Assembly (NCBI GenBank): GCA_036925085.1
Contig: JAUPFP010000028.1
Span: forward strand, 1,047,501-1,111,500
DNA: 64,000 nt
Reading direction: 5' to 3'
Source of the DNA: Brachycybe producta
Taxonomy: Eukaryota > Arthropoda > Diplopoda > Playtdesmida > Andrognathidae
Shown: positions 11,311-26,600 of the stretch, piece after piece
Layout: every line of letters begins with the position of its first letter
Numbering within the stretch: position 1 is the stretch's first letter
Position numbers and translations under genes: made by a program
Notes under the pieces: generated by a model
Database searches by the model: none
What the model was told of the DNA's origin: nothing
What the model saw: only the letters and a program-made list of their open reading frames with translations

Positions 11311-13326
11311 TACATGTATTTATGTATTTATGGACTCGAATGTTACATTGGTAGATCTTTAGATCATGAAATGGTTTTTCTTTGAAAATTGCCAACAACA
11401 ACAACACCACCACGGATGGACAAGAAAACGCAAATGATATTTGCAATTCAAATTAGACTTTATTTTATGTTGTCACTAACATCAGCATATACAGTGTGTC
11501 AGTAAGACAATCTCATTAAAATCTAAACAGATTATGCATGTAAAGTATGTCTTGATAATTAATTGTCCACGATATATATGAGCGAAAACACTGTTCAGCA
11601 CTTGAAGAAAAAATAAACACACACAGAATTAACCACAATTAATAATGACATCTATTAAATATTAATTACATTGCAAATATCTTTTACAGTTTGAATGAGT
11701 AGCACTTGATTTATTTGTTTTTTGGGTTTCATGATGTGTGTGTTTGTCTGTGTTTCTGTGTGTTTAACACTTTAAAATTGGGAAGAAGAGTTGTTTTGGT
11801 AAACTGTTTGATGTGACAGGTTGTTTCTAAGTGTTGTTCCACTTTCCTGTGGTTGAAAGAAGGTTGAGGTTTTAAGTGAACTGAAGTGGACAAGCAAGTT
11901 CGTGATGAACTTGAACAGGGTTAGTTCAAGTTGTCGTCCATCACTTTTAACAATACTTTCACTTTACCTCGTACCTTTGAAAAAGTAATCAGCTTTTACA
12001 AATCCCTTCTAATACTCTGAATCCTTTCTACCTCTCCTACTAATTCCATCTATTCATCAGAGGTTAGGCTTAGTCAGATTTATTTCGAATGAGTTGCAAC
12101 ATCATTTTTACATTTTATGATCTAAATTTAATCAGAAAATCACACATTTTTCTTCGACTCTTAATATGGAAATCATCAGAATGTGAAAGTTATGATGTCC
12201 TATATCATTTTAGGACTATTGTATTAGGATGTACAAAAGCAAATTGCAGTCATAAAAATAAAGTACACATATAACAATATTTATCATAATGTATAACAAT
12301 AATTTGTAATTTGCTTTTGTTACTGTTACACAAACTTACGAGCTTGATATGAATACTTATTGCTATATGACTATCTTATTACTTGTCTATAATTAACATC
12401 CAAATTATTACGATGAGTTGACATCAACATTTAAATGTTCCAATCACAGTTCTCTTGAATTGACAACTAGTATACATTAATTAGGCAGCGCACTTTATTA
12501 GTACCGTTGTTTCGAGAACATTTGTTATTGAATGGCAAAATATTGACTTAAAAGACATTTCTAGTTTTTAATAAATAAAATCTACTCAGATTACAATTCG
12601 TAAACTGGATGTTTTCGAAAATTGAACTGAACTAGCCTCATTTTTAAGCTTTATTGCTTTCTTTTAGAATGTGGATTTTCTCTCAACATTGATTTGTTAA
12701 GAGCTCATATTGAAGCTCATATTGAGCTCCTTTTGAAAAAAAAATGTGTTGTTTTTTATGAACTTTTTCTTAAGTAGTGCATGAATTAAATCAATTGAAA
12801 TGTTTTAAGAATTCATTGACTGGAATTTTTTCGTCAACTTATTAAATTACATGGATTTGGAATAATAAGATGTGCTTTTTCACTGAATTTTAATTTAAGT
12901 GAACATTGACTCTCTTCTTATACATACTGTATGTTTGTCTACAACTAGAGAACACAATCTAATTAGATTTCACGTTGATTTTTTTTTTGTTTATTAATTG
13001 TCTGGAATGTGAAATGAAGCTTGTTGCTTAAAAAGTGTTTTTTTTTATTCAAACATTATAAAGAGTGTGTATGACTGATTTAATATGGTGTCCATTTAAT
13101 GGAAGTTATTATTTTTATTATTTCTTGTTTGATATTTTTGAAATTGAGAATTTTAAAACTTGTCTGAAATAAATTAATAATAATTTTCATATTGATAAAG
13201 CTATTAAATTTTGTAGAAATATATGTCCATATTTATTATTCAACTTATTCGTATTTTGAAAAAAAAAAAAAGCCGAGAATTTGATAATTAATTTTTTTTT
13301 TTTCAATTTTTCTTTACTGATTTTAG
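11311..13326. other. No gene seen; ends in the acceptor of the first known exon
   Basis: AT-rich DNA with poly-T tracts. No signal-peptide exon with a good donor in phase 2 could be recognised here. The last 60 bp form a strong T-rich polypyrimidine tract for the exon at 13327. Confidence 0.5.
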
Positions 13327-13409
13327 GTCGCAAAATTTCAGTGATCTCCAATTTCTCGACAAGATGCTAATGGGTTATGACAGAAGGGCAACACCCACAC
13401 ATCACCTTG
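13327..13409 (+). CDS. Receptor exon (N-terminal helix region), residues 1-27
   Basis: The first exon that can be recognised. A long T-rich tract ending TTTTAG precedes it and the donor is G|gtaata. Its first base closes a codon begun in an unseen upstream exon, so that exon must end in phase 2. It encodes the stretch matching the N-terminal helix and following turn of GluCl/GlyR subunits: a Leu-Asp-Lys helix (about 10-12) followed by Gly-Tyr-Asp-Arg-Arg (16-20), comparable to the family's Tyr-Asp-x-Arg-hydrophobic-Arg-Pro. An N-glycosylation sequon Asn-Phe-Ser lies at 3-5. It ends with one base of the codon for Asp28, completed by the exon at 16519. The match is short, but phase, splice sites and the helix-turn motif agree. 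Confidence 0.8.
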
Positions 13410-16400
13410 GTAATAATAATAATGATTTATGAAATCTGAAATTTATGAATGCCAGTTACCCAGCATATTTTAAATCTCATTGGGGGTTTGTGTGTTTATG
13501 GTTGAAAATGGTGGTAAAATTCATGTCAGTAAAGAGAAAAAAAAAAGGAAGAAAGATTACGATTCCACACTTAAGTGAAAAATTAGTTATTCTGCACACT
13601 CACTAGACAATATGCAACAATACACAATTGATAGTATTTAGGCGATATACATAATAACTAAAACACAAAGCCAATGCGTGAAATATATAACACTTTATTA
13701 TTCACATTGTTTTAGACATTTTTTTTTTTGAAATTTGCACATTTGCGAAAAAAAAAATTGTGCTGAATTTGCAGTGTTGCACATTATCTAGTAAATGTGT
13801 AGAATAACTTATTTTTCACTTTAGCTTGTAATATAGGGGATTTTTTTTATCTATGTGATTGCGCGTGTGTTAAAAATCTGGAAATTCTAAAGAATGTCTT
13901 TTGAATTGAAAGAAAGATTAATATTTGTGCATCACTTTTGAGATCAACTTCTTTGCCAACAACATTCGAATGAAAATGCTAAAGCTTTAAAGAAAAAGTT
14001 GGCGGTACACAGGAGAGTTCTAGTTTTTCCTTAAGTAAATATTAAAACTTATTATTATCCAGGCCCCAAAGTCTGCGGCTGTTTTCTTTCTTTTCTGTCA
14101 GAAAAAAAAGAAGAAAAAAAGTAAGAGAGAGATTGAAAATTGATTAATTCCAAATGTGAAGAGGATAAAAAAAAACATATTTCACAAGATGATTTTTTAA
14201 CTTTCTCGAGAATTCAAAGTTTAAATCTAGAATCAATAATATTTTTTTTTTAAAAAAAAAAAGTAGAATTGTTAATTGAAAAAAAAAAATACTTGTGTTT
14301 GTTTCTACTTTTCGAAACAGAATTCCATTTCGTATGCATAAGTTGCACTCAGTGCAATTAAAATAGACTTAGCCAAAAAAAAAAAATCTTCCCAAGTGAT
14401 TTTCTTGAGTTGTAATTTTTTATTTATTTAAAATGTTGCAGTTTTTCTATTAGACCTTACATATCCATTATTCATTCTACTTAAATAAAAAAAATACCCA
14501 TGTTCAATCTATGAGATTGCTGAGCTAAAATCGAAGTTTTGATAAAAGTGTCAATCATTTATCTGAAAAGTTATTTATTATCAATGTGATTGAAATTTCA
14601 AATTAAATGAGGTTATGGAAATAATTTTCATCTCGAGCTCGTAGTGTTCGAAAAAGCTGCTACCGAGATGAAAAATGGTTTATGAAAACAAAATGAGCAA
14701 ATGTTTGAATAATTAATCAGTGAATGGAAAACAAAAATCTGCAACTGCATTACCAATTTTTAGGTATTAGTAAGTCAGGTGATTTAACTCTATTACAATA
14801 TGATAGGATATTACCAACTCTAAATTAGGTTCTAAACTATCAGCTGACTTTCTAAAGTTTCAAACCACGTTCTAATATACAGTATAACAGTTGTCTACTG
14901 TGCATTGAAAAATATTTTAACATAAATTTCTCTGCCATTAGGGCATTGTACTCATAATTGCAATACTAATCATATGGCAATAATTAAAATAAATATTAAA
15001 TAATAGACTATAGACTTAATATATTGTATATACTATACTGTGGTGAGAATGGATGTCAAAAATAACAAAAATAGAGTGAGGACAACGACCGTCATCAACA
15101 GTAAAGCTGTATTTTAACCATGAAATATGCGTTAAAATTAAGCAAATGGATAATTTAATATTTATTATTTAATACAAGTTAGTCGGATATTACAAGGCAT
15201 CCCAGGCAGAACGCCAACAAAGAAGCAACGTAAAACCAACTAGTTTGCGTTTATATAAAGACTAGAATAACGCCTGTACAATATATAAACCAATCAATAA
15301 ACCGTACTTGATAATCATGTCTAAAACCTTGAATTTTATTTCACTATCGCACATGACATAATTATTCCCGCAGTAGCCAATCACTGTTTTAGCTATAGGG
15401 TTATGGTCGGACCGTCTGTTCAACCAAATTATTTATTAGATAGTGGCCTAATGATCCGGCCAACATTGCATTTGGTCATTCATTCCACAATTGGCTGTAC
15501 TCGATAGTGTGACATGCCTGGATCTCGGTAAGAAAAGCCAGGCAGTGTTTTCTTTCTAATATTCTTACTGTTCTTGGGATCAGAAAGTCCTATGTAAAGG
15601 GATAGTGATGAAACTTTCCTCCAAAAGGAAAAATAACTTGACAAGACACACCCGTTAAAATATAACTCTTTATATTATCCGTCCTGTTTACATGGCTGTT
15701 AATACACAGTGTACAAAAACCAACTCTTGCTTGGAAATTGTTCCAAAGTCCAAAAAGGACACAAAGTAATCAAAACTCTAAACATCAGACCATAGCAACA
15801 CTACCTTAAAACTATGTTCAAGTCCTCAAGCCTGCCCTGTGCATCTACTTTTATTCTTTTGGCCCTTGGGAGGGACCACTGTCAACCAGGGCTCAACCTC
15901 AGGTCAAACTGACCAATGATTGACACTGGTTCCAAAACACTATCATTTTTGGAACCAATTTTTAAGAATATTTAAATAATTTTGGAGGTAATTAATTACC
16001 TCCAAAATTGTTTGTTTAGGAAACACTTGGTCCACTTTTTTCAATTCGTCACAACCAATAAAAGTCGCTCATCTGTGAACACTCTTATAAAAAAGTAAAA
16101 GGATAAACGCTAGTAGTACTTAACAGTGGCTTAGAAATTAAAAAAAAAAGAGTTTTAAGCTGTTTTGTTAGCTAGTTAACGTAAGGTGGCTATTGGACCC
16201 GTGATAGTTGTTATATCAAAATCAATTTTGAGGTGCTGTCAATTTCACTTTAACGACTTTGTAGAGAACTTACAGAATTTCCACTTTAATATGAGACGAC
16301 GATCCTTGATTAAAATTTGTAATCTAATTAAAGATTTTAAATTACATAATTGTAATAAACTGTTAATGAAAGTTAATCCCAAATTACTTAATTGACTATT

Positions 16401-17605
16401 AAGGCTTTACTAGGATTTTGGCAGCAACATTTTAAATGAATAGAGAAAAAGTGCTTTGAACTAAAATACTCATGTATGAAACTGGGGCATTGGGGGATTT
16501 TCTATATTTTTTTTACAGACAAACCAACTGAAGTATCTTGTGAAATATTCATTCGAAGCTTTGGATCGATTAACCCTTCTACCATGGTAAGACATAACAA
16601 TCTTTGGAAAGTTGGTCGAAAGTTTATGAACCGATGCTGTCATGCTGACGACACCATCAAAACTGTATAAACCGTGTCATGTGTGCGGATGACAATTTCA
16701 AATTTATTCCTCTAAAAGTACAGTACGATAGATAATGTTTGAGAAAGCTTATTTTGACACATTTGAGCATGTTTCAAAATAAGCTTTCTCAGACATTATC
16801 AATAGTACTTTTAGAGGAATAAATTTTGAATTGTCACCCACACACATGACACGATTTATACAGTTTTGATGGTGTCGTCAGCATGACAGCATCGGTTCAT
16901 AAACTTTTCTATATTTGAAACTCTGCTCTAAAGGTTCAAATTGAAGTTTAAATCCTCAGTTTCCTGTCTGAATTTATAATTATAACACCTCGTTTCCACT
17001 ACCAAAATTAACTTAAGTTACATAACCAAGGTTATAGTTAACTGCAGACAAGCAAGAAGTGGTACTTTTGTGTGTTTCCGTATAAGCTACTGTGGTTAAA
17101 TGATATTGTGTTACTTACTGTTAAACAGTTGTGCATTTTTTGAAATCTTCACTCCTCATTCAGTCAAAAATTGACTGCTCTCATTTATCTGATTAACTAC
17201 ATTGTGTCATTGCAGTTGAGTTAACTTCATTGTTCAAAAATTTAACCACCGCTAAGGTAACCACATTTGTTTCCACAAGAAAATTAACTGTGGTTAACTT
17301 TTTAACTTAGTTAATTTTTGTGGTGGAAACGAGGTATAAGATTCAAAGTACTGAATCTTCGAAATTTATACTTTTTATGGCAACTTAGTTTAAAATGTGG
17401 ATTTTCTTAAAACCAAAACCTTCCTAGTTAATTAAAAAAAAAATGATTTTCAACTTTTAGCATCTTATTTTTTTTAGTTTTTTTTACTCTTTAAATTTCA
17501 AATAAATCTTGAAAGTTTTTTAAAGCTTTTTCTACAAAAAAAAATGTGTACTTAGGTATTTGGCACCTAAGTCAAAGTTAATTTTTACTCAATTTACATT
17601 TTAAT

Positions 17606-17660
<55 letters not shown>

Positions 17661-20600
17661 TATACATGCTTAGTTTCTGTCATATGGTGTCACTAAGTTT
17701 AAATTTTAAACCCTTTCTTGTCATTTGATGCGAGATTTTCGGGGCTCTTTAGGTGTCAATCAATAACACGCATTTAATTAGATTGTATTTTAACATGCAA
17801 GCCGTTAATTGGAAACTCATTTTTACTCTTTGCCCTTCAGGACTATCAAGTTGATTTATATTTACAACAGTCTTGGACCGATCCTCGACTTGATCATCAG
17901 GCCATAACTCGTCCAATGGATCTGAGTGATCCGAATCTGGTGAAAGCCATTTGGAAACCAGAAATTTTTTTTCCCAATGCCAAACATGGCGAATTTCAGT
18001 ATGTGACTGTACCCAATGTACTGGTACGAATTAAACCTCATGGAGAAATTCTTTACATGCTCAGGTAATTTTCGTATTCATATTATAATTCTCAATTCAA
18101 TATTTTGTTGTTTGCAATGTTTTTTAAAGATTGCAATTACAAAACTTGGGCAAAAATAAGAACATAGTGTTTATTTAATATTTGAATTTTTGGAAACAAT
18201 TTTTTTCGAAGAAGTTTAAGACTTTGGAAAGTTCTTGTAACTAGAAAGGCGAAAAAAAAAAGTATTTACGCTTCAAGATTTCGAAAATAATCATATTTTA
18301 TAACTCATTGAAAAAAGGCAAAATTTTGAGTGTTTTGTTAAAAATGCAAATAATTTATTTTAAAAGATTTTTTTGTATTAACTTCTTAGCAACGTAGCAC
18401 TAAGTAGACTATGTTAAATACAGTTTCATGCATCATTTCAAGAATTAAAGCTTGACTCTTGAACTTCAACTTCAACCCTCTGAAAAGGTTCCATCATAAT
18501 AAAATCCTGTTTTAAATGACATTATTATGTTGAGATCCATCTGAGCCTATGCCATCTTGGACGACGACAAGGGTTAGAAGTGGAGGATAGCTTTTATGAG
18601 ATTGAAATTTAAATAAACTGAAATTTAAATTATTTGCGTCTTTTGCTCGCGCGGGGCATACAATAACAAGTGGCGGCCGAAGCTGGTCCTCGGGTCGTAG
18701 TTTTCTCAAGAGCATTGTTAGCCTCCACCTTGAACCACCTTCAATCCTCATCGTATTTTGAGATGGAATGGGACGAAATAAACCCCACCAATAGAGGTTT
18801 CAATCATCTGAGGATTCAAGTTGAAATTCCAATGAGAATTTTTCTTCTTCAATTCGGGCCATACATTCTTCACATCAATAATTCTTAAAAAAAAATTTAT
18901 ATGAATAAACATGGTTTTTAATTTAGCACATAATAAAATAAACTTTCGAGTCAAATTCGTTTTGAGATCGATTTTTTTTTTGTTAAAAGCTTAAAGATTT
19001 TTAAATAAAAACGCCACGTTATTGACTGTTTTTCATTTTAATATCAGATATTTGATAAAAAAAAAATTGTACATATTTAAAAAAACTATAAGAAAAAATT
19101 AAACAACTGAAAAAAGTATGTTTATATTTTATATCTTTAAAAAATTAACATTTTATAAATAATTTGAATAAAATCAAATTTGACAGCTTAAATGTCTGCT
19201 TTTTTTTTATCTAACTTGAAGTCAAAAACAAAAATTGTATTTTTCAAAAATATCACCAACATGAAAATAAATTAACTGATTTAAATATTTTATTTTTCAC
19301 CTTGAAATTAATTACGTTTATGGGATTAGATTTTGACAAAATTGGTGTAAATATGCAGATTGCAGGAATTTGTCAAATGTTTTTTTTTTTACTTTATAAG
19401 CCGTCAAAGAAATTGGTTTGGCCTCCGTCATTGAAATTTTTCTTTAAAGTTCGAAAGCTTCTTCTTTAACGTCGAGGAAGTTCCTTTTTTTTTGTTTTCT
19501 TGATGAGAAAATACACAGCTTTTAAATGCCTTTAATCAAGAAATTGTTGTTTGTTCAATTAATAAAATTCGCTCGATTTCTTCAATTTTCTGGAGTTTTA
19601 ATTTGAGAAACACTTAATTGCACTGAACTGTTTTAATTTTCTGTTGTTTTTTTTTTTCTCTTTTTTTCCAGATTAAAATTAGTGTTTTCATGCATGATGG
19701 ATTTGTCTAAATATCCTTTAGACAGTCAAGTGTGTCTTATGGAAATTGCAAGTTGTAAGTATACGTTTTATATATTTCACTAAATGGTACCATTATGGCG
19801 CATTTAACCTTAAAACATAATCGTGTACTAAAATTTATCAATCAAATTAGGGTTATGTGTTACCTAAGATTTACGAATGACAAGAGTTGATTGAAAAGAC
19901 AAAAGAACTTTTTTTATATAAAAAAAAAGTTCAAAATTTAACCGAATCTATTAGTAAAATGAATGTATTTTTGCTATATGGGGCTATTTTTTAAAATAAA
20001 ATATTTTTGTGACAGTTCAAAATAGATGAAATATTTCTTACAGCTTAAAGTTGATACTTTCAAAGAGGATAACGAAAATTGTTCTTTTTTAAAATCTTGC
20101 TAGATGTTTATATATAGCCAGATATAAAGCGTCATTAAAATAGCATTATTCTATTATTTTACTTTAATATTGCAACAGTTTCCATATAAACTTTGGAATT
20201 TTTGCTTTTAATTAAAAAATTAGACCTGAATCTATTATACTTAAGATGTTTTATGAACTGGTTATTCGGCAGTTTCAAAAGTAGAAGAATTACACATGCT
20301 GAAAAACCAGCAGAGAAACCTTTTGCACTGAAAGGAAAAATTCCTTGCGATTTTATTATTACGATTATTCTTCCCTAACACTACGCAGTGAGGAGTTTCT
20401 AGAAACTAGAACAGTAGCTGAATCACTCACTTAATACTATTTTCATGTTGAAATATTTATTTCAAAATTAATTTCTTATAAACAAAAATTAATTAGATAT
20501 TGTCTGATTAAAGTTGGATCATTTTCAAACTGACAAAAATAAAAAAAAAATTTTGACATACAGTATGTAAACATGATATTGAGCTACTCTTCTAGTTTAT

Positions 20601-23600
20601 AAAACATTTTCAACTCTCTCTTAATTTTTTTGCTCCTGAAACTATAGATTTTAAGGGACGTTTTTGCTTTTTTTTTAACTAGATTAGTAAGATTACTGAT
20701 TGCTAATTATGTAATAGTCAAAGTGCTGCTAAATAAATGCAAACTAATTAATACTGTAACTACTAATTACAAATCCAATCACTTGCCAAAAAAGGTTAGT
20801 TGTGCATTAAGGTTGAATTGTGTGTTGCCACTCAATTCAAAAAACTAACAAGTTTGCAAATTGGTGAACTGATTGATAAGTTGCGCATCTTAGATTGACT
20901 TATCAAATCAACTCTGCTGCAAATCAGCTTGCATATCAGCTTGATGTATTTTAATTACACTGATGCTTAGTATTAAGAAGATTTAAAACTTGGCTACCAA
21001 AAAAGAAATCTTTTGTGAAAGTTGGTTTTAGAAGCAAAGTTGCTTTGGCTGACAATGGATTCAGAGTTTCAAAACCATAAAAGAAGAATTGTGTAAAGGG
21101 AAATGACGGTTAATCCTTCAGAGTGAATCCCATGCGTTTTTTTATTACTTTTTAAGTTGTTAATTAATCACTTGTTGTTGTTATTGCTAGTAACTTGCTG
21201 GTTCTTTTTCTTTTCGAAATTTCGAAATTAAGTTAGTTAGTTGCAAAGGTCTTGAGAAGTTTTATTTGACATTGGAACTGGTTTTTCTGTAGTTGTTAGT
21301 TTGATTAAACTGACCCAAAAAAAGAGCTGATTGGAATAAGGGTTAATGCATAAGCTCTCTAGATATTTTCTTGAAGACAATAGAAAGTAATTTACTGAAT
21401 TAATGTGATTAACTCTATTCGTTAGATAAATGCTCCTGAAGCTTTTTAATTAATTAGATTTTTGTTTAAAATCCAGTAAATTTAGATACACACTTTTGCT
21501 TCGAGTTATTATTTAAACTTTCTTTGCTATTTTTTATTGTTTTGTTGAGGCTATTTATTCTGTATTTAAAAATAATTTATAATACAAGAACTTTATTTAA
21601 GTTATTTATTTATTTATTTTTTAAATAAAAATTTTAAAAATTCCAAAGTTAAAAAAAAGAGCAACTACCAAAATTTATGGTAAATTGTGACAATGATTCA
21701 AATTTCATAAAATATATTCGCAAGTCTCTTGCCTTGTCTTAAACCAACTTTAAGTAAACTGTATAGATCATTATATTTGGGTAGCGGGTGCCCACTCTTA
21801 ACAAAATTAGAGATTGTCGCACGGATCGATTCATATTAATGGTTATTTGTTCCTATTATAGAATGAATTGTAAGACAATGGAACTCTCCTGCTGAGGTTT
21901 TTATGCGTGAAGATAAAAACTTGTATTATGGGGCTCTTAATTTTCTGACAATACGATTATTTCAGCTGCACCAGAACACACTGCGAATGTGATTGTGTTT
22001 ATTATATCTTTTTTTGGTTTTCACACTGCATTTCACGTGCTGCAATTAGACTTTTGTTCTTCTGCCACAGACCATATTGGCTACTTGCAGAGTCATTTTT
22101 CAATTTTTTTTTATAAACCTTAAAATGAACAAGTTAGTAAATTTTAAAAATATTTATGTAAACAAAATTAGAAGATGAAAAAAAATAAAGGGAATTAATT
22201 CGATTTTTAATTTATTTTCAATCATTGTATTTAAATTGTGTTATTTAAATGAAATAAATCCTTTGTTACTTGGTTTTCTTCATTGAAATTGGGGTTTTGA
22301 GTGTAACACACCTACACACAAGTTGTGTGGTTTTCTAGCTTTGGAGATAACATTTTGTATAATTAGGTTACAATGCTGACATAATTACGTTAGTCTTTTT
22401 TGTTGAGATATTAGATGTTGTATTTTTCTTGATGGCAATTGAAAAATTTCAAAAGTATGATTACAGTAGTAGATCTACATTTGTAGCTGGTGAACATAAT
22501 AAGCACGTGTTACTATATATAATGAAGAAAGGGGTTGAATACAAATGTAAACGCTACCGTAGACCCTCATTACTGTCATATGGAAACTGTCAACATTCCT
22601 ATTTAAACATTTCTTTCAAATGCAGACTGTGCAAAAATAAATTAATTTTGGTTGCATGTTTTAGGGCCATGTGTGGCAGACATTCCGGTTGAATTCAGAA
22701 CGCCTTTTTTAAACAACTTTTAGAAAAATTTCAAAGTTTCTTTCAAACTAGGATCCAAGCTCGCAAAAGAAGCAGCAAAGAGCATTTTTATGATGATGGC
22801 TTTTTTTTTAAAATGAACTATTTATTGTAGTTTGGCAGTTGTCTTTATTTACTACCTTAAGATGAAAACTGAAAATCAACAGATCCATACTTACAAAAAA
22901 GTTTATTCTATACGAAAGTTCATAATATATTTTCAAAATAATATAACTATCGTGAAAATGTATTACGAACTTTCGTTTATTCTTCTATTCTTCAGTTGAA
23001 ACCTGAGACACACTATGCGTCCAACGTTGGATCCATATTTGTTGTCACCATTTGTCTTTGAAGCTTCTAAGAAATAAGCTCTTCTTCTTCTAAGCTTAGT
23101 TTCAACTTACTAAGCTTTGAAAAGTTGTACTATAGTTTCAAAGAAGGTTTTGTGCTCTGGTGCAGGCCACAATTCAAAATTCTAGTGTCATTTTTGAAGC
23201 TTTGCAGGCTTCTTTGTAGCTTAGATAGAGAGTATAAATCAACCCTAAAAGATTTATAATCTTAAAATGAATGGTGAAATATTTTAGTTTGTAAAATCCC
23301 GTATGTGGGTGGGCAGCTGAAGATTACTAGATGAGTTTTATGCCATGTGTAAATGGACATAAATGGGTTTATATATTAATAGCAATAGTAGTGCGAAACA
23401 CAAACGGCCAAAGTTGCAACTTACTAAGCTAAATATTTTTATATATATATAGCAAATAAAACCTAAGTTACAACTGATGGATACAAGATAATAAAATATA
23501 TGTAGTATGCCATATATATTATAATTAAAAAATAAAATAGTGTGAAGAAATTGTAATAAAAATTTGCTTGTAAGATATTCATTAGATGCAATGAGAGTTC

Positions 23601-26600
23601 CATTCAGTATATATTTTCTGATGAGAGCAATTCTTTTTAATTTAACAACACTTTTATCATATTAGTGCTTTCAAAGTGTCTACTTAAACACAGTATAGAA
23701 GAAGAAAAAAAGTGAATATGTTTTTTCAGCTAATGTTCATGTTTCATTATTCAGTTTTTATGGCAAATGTGTTTTCAGCTAATAATTGGGTTTTTTATAT
23801 ATATAAAAAATGTCATTTATAACCCTAAGGAGATAGACATGGTACCGGCAGGACAAGTGCAACATTATTGTTACTTTATATGCATAAATTAGGTTGCTTT
23901 CGAAACTCTTTATTTTTGAATAATGAGCAGCGTAATTGTTATTCTCTCAAATTTGTCAATACTTTCGTTTATATTAAGTAAATCGTTTAAAGTAGCACAC
24001 AAATTTGTCAACATAATTTCAAAGAAAGACTTGCAAACGCCTAATAGATGCAATTTTTCTAAGACTTAACTTAAAAGAAAAAAAAATCCAAATTGTTCAC
24101 ATTTATGTTAAAAGTATCTTAAATGAAGATGTCTAATCAGGTCTTAAAAAATAAACTTTTTATGGTAATTCAAGAAATATTTTCACTAAATTTGATTTTA
24201 AAAAAAAAGAGTACCGAAAGGTCCGAGCACCTCTGTTGGAAGTTCCGCTATTTGAGGAATCGGGAACTCAAACACAATACACAACACTTGGGTTTTTAAA
24301 TGAAACAATTTTAATGCAACTTCTGTGCGTGTTTGCGTGCGCATAATATTCAATCGAAAGTTGGGTTGCTATACTTTTTTATTTTCCTAATTGCAAAAGT
24401 TTCGTCATGCTTCATTTAGCCTTTATAATATGATAGGCGGAAAAAAAGGGCTGTAAAAGTTGTGTCCAGCTTTTTTGACGTTGATGATGATGATGATGAT
24501 GATAATGATAATGATGTTTGTGGATTTTTTTATACAAAGAAAATGTGTATTGAGTGAAACTGGTAGCTCGGTTTATTCAAAGGTCCACTCAACATCAATA
24601 GGCTGCAAAATACGCGTGTACACCATTATTATTACTTTTGGTTATTCAGTCATTATTTAAAATTATTTGCGATTATTTTTCCCCCAATTGTACCACAATT
24701 ATGAACCAGTTGAAACTCAAAATGAAGCCATTCAAAATTTATTTTCTAAAAAAACAGATTTATATTAAATACTACGAGCATGTGCTTCTCCTGTAATGAA
24801 TAAATTGAATAAACTACTTAATAGTGTATGTTATATTTTAAAATAATATAAAATAATGAGTAAAAAACACGAGTTGAACTGCGAATACAAGACTAGAAAA
24901 TAAATCACTTCAATTCCAATTTTTAGTCCAACTTGTAAAGAAACAACGAAAATGGCCAATTTGAAATTTTTCATAAAAAGTTTCTTTTAAAAATTTCTAC
25001 ATAAAAATTCCATTAAGTTATTCGTTTATTTTTCTAGTTTCTAAAGTACTATTAATTTGAAACGTGAAATAACCAGAGTTCTATTCTATTGTTCTAGTTT
25101 GCATATTAAAAATAAAAATGCAAAAAAAAAAAACGCATAAAAGTCGCATAATTTCACCTAGATTATTTCTTTAAAAAAAACCTTCTTTGTCATAAAACCA
25201 ATTGTTTTGATTATACATTTTCTGTTATTGCTTTATGGAGTTGTATTTTTTAATTACTTTATACCATTAATTATGATTATGCTATATACAGTAATATACA
25301 TATTTTAATTTTTTTTTTAAATTTTAGTTGCAAAGACGACACATGATCTAACTCTTCGTTGGAAGGATCACAAACCTGTGAAGATCTATGGAGGGCTTAA
25401 GATGCCTCAGTTTGACATTAGAAGCATTAAAACAATGAAATGTCAAGACACATCAAATATAGGTAAAACTTATCAATTTTTTTTATTTAACTTTATAATT
25501 TTTAGATTTGTTTAGAAGATGAAAATGTTCACAGTACTTCTAATTTTTTTTTTAAAGAAATGTACTTTGTTTGAAGACCGTTTGCAAAGTGTTTCCAAAC
25601 AATTTACCAACAGTTAGTTTTCTATCCAGAATGGAAAACAACAAACAAAGTTTAAAAAAACAATGTAGGCCTGGACGTGTTTGCAACGAAAAAAAAAAAA
25701 ATAAACATACATAAACGCGCAAAACGTAAGGTAAGGTAAGGTAAAAAGAGTGAAATAGCACGGCAAACGTTTTCTCATATTTTTTTACAAACGTTTCTGT
25801 CTTCATTTGCGTGTTTTCTGTGCTTTTCTATGCCTCCTATGCATTCCTTTCCATGTGTTTTCATGAGTTTCCATGTTTTTTTTTAAGTATGGCACGACTT
25901 ATGCTTCTGAATAGTAATGAAGTCTTGACGGGAAACATTGCTTGCAAACATTGTTATCAAACAGTTTGAAAATTTCTTGCAAACTTTGTTAGCAGACAAT
26001 TTGCAAACAAAGTTTGTACACAAAGTTTGATATTGTGCAATTCGTTTTTTTAAACTTCAATTATATTTCTGAACTAAAAGAAGTTGAACAAAATCTCTTT
26101 ATTTAAAAGAGAAACCTGCAAAATTTGCAATTTACCTGCATAAACAAAAACTGTTACCCCCTTTTATCGATTTTCTCTTTAACAATTTCAAGATTTGACG
26201 TTTCGTGTAGTTTGCAAGTAGTGTGACTAGCTTTTTTTCTAGAAATCAAAAACGTTTTATGTTTCAAGTGTTTAAAATTCGCTGTCGAGACAGTTTTTTT
26301 TAGAAATAGTTGGCCCGCTGAATGTTGCATTTTACTAAGGGTAATTTCATAATTTTATAAAATTAATTTAGACCGCTCTGGGACTCATCATCAGTAAATT
26401 ATGCTAACATTTTACAAAGTGAAAACATAGAAGCAACTTTAAGACAATGAATACACAAATGGGGTGAACAAGTCACACTTTTTTCTTCCAGGAGAGGAAG
26501 GTTTCTATTGTTTTATAGGGTATAAAGGGTATAAAATAACGTGAATCTTGCAAGACCACATGTTTGTATGAACAAGCTAAGTTTGCAAATCTTAGCAATT

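Larger units (their letters stand above)
16587..17840 (+). other. Intron after residue 50 (1.25 kb)
   Basis: Phase-0 GT-AG intron. More than half of it is two fold-back elements (16619-16909 and 16986-17335) and a (GA)n microsatellite. The remainder is AT-rich filler. Confidence 0.85.
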
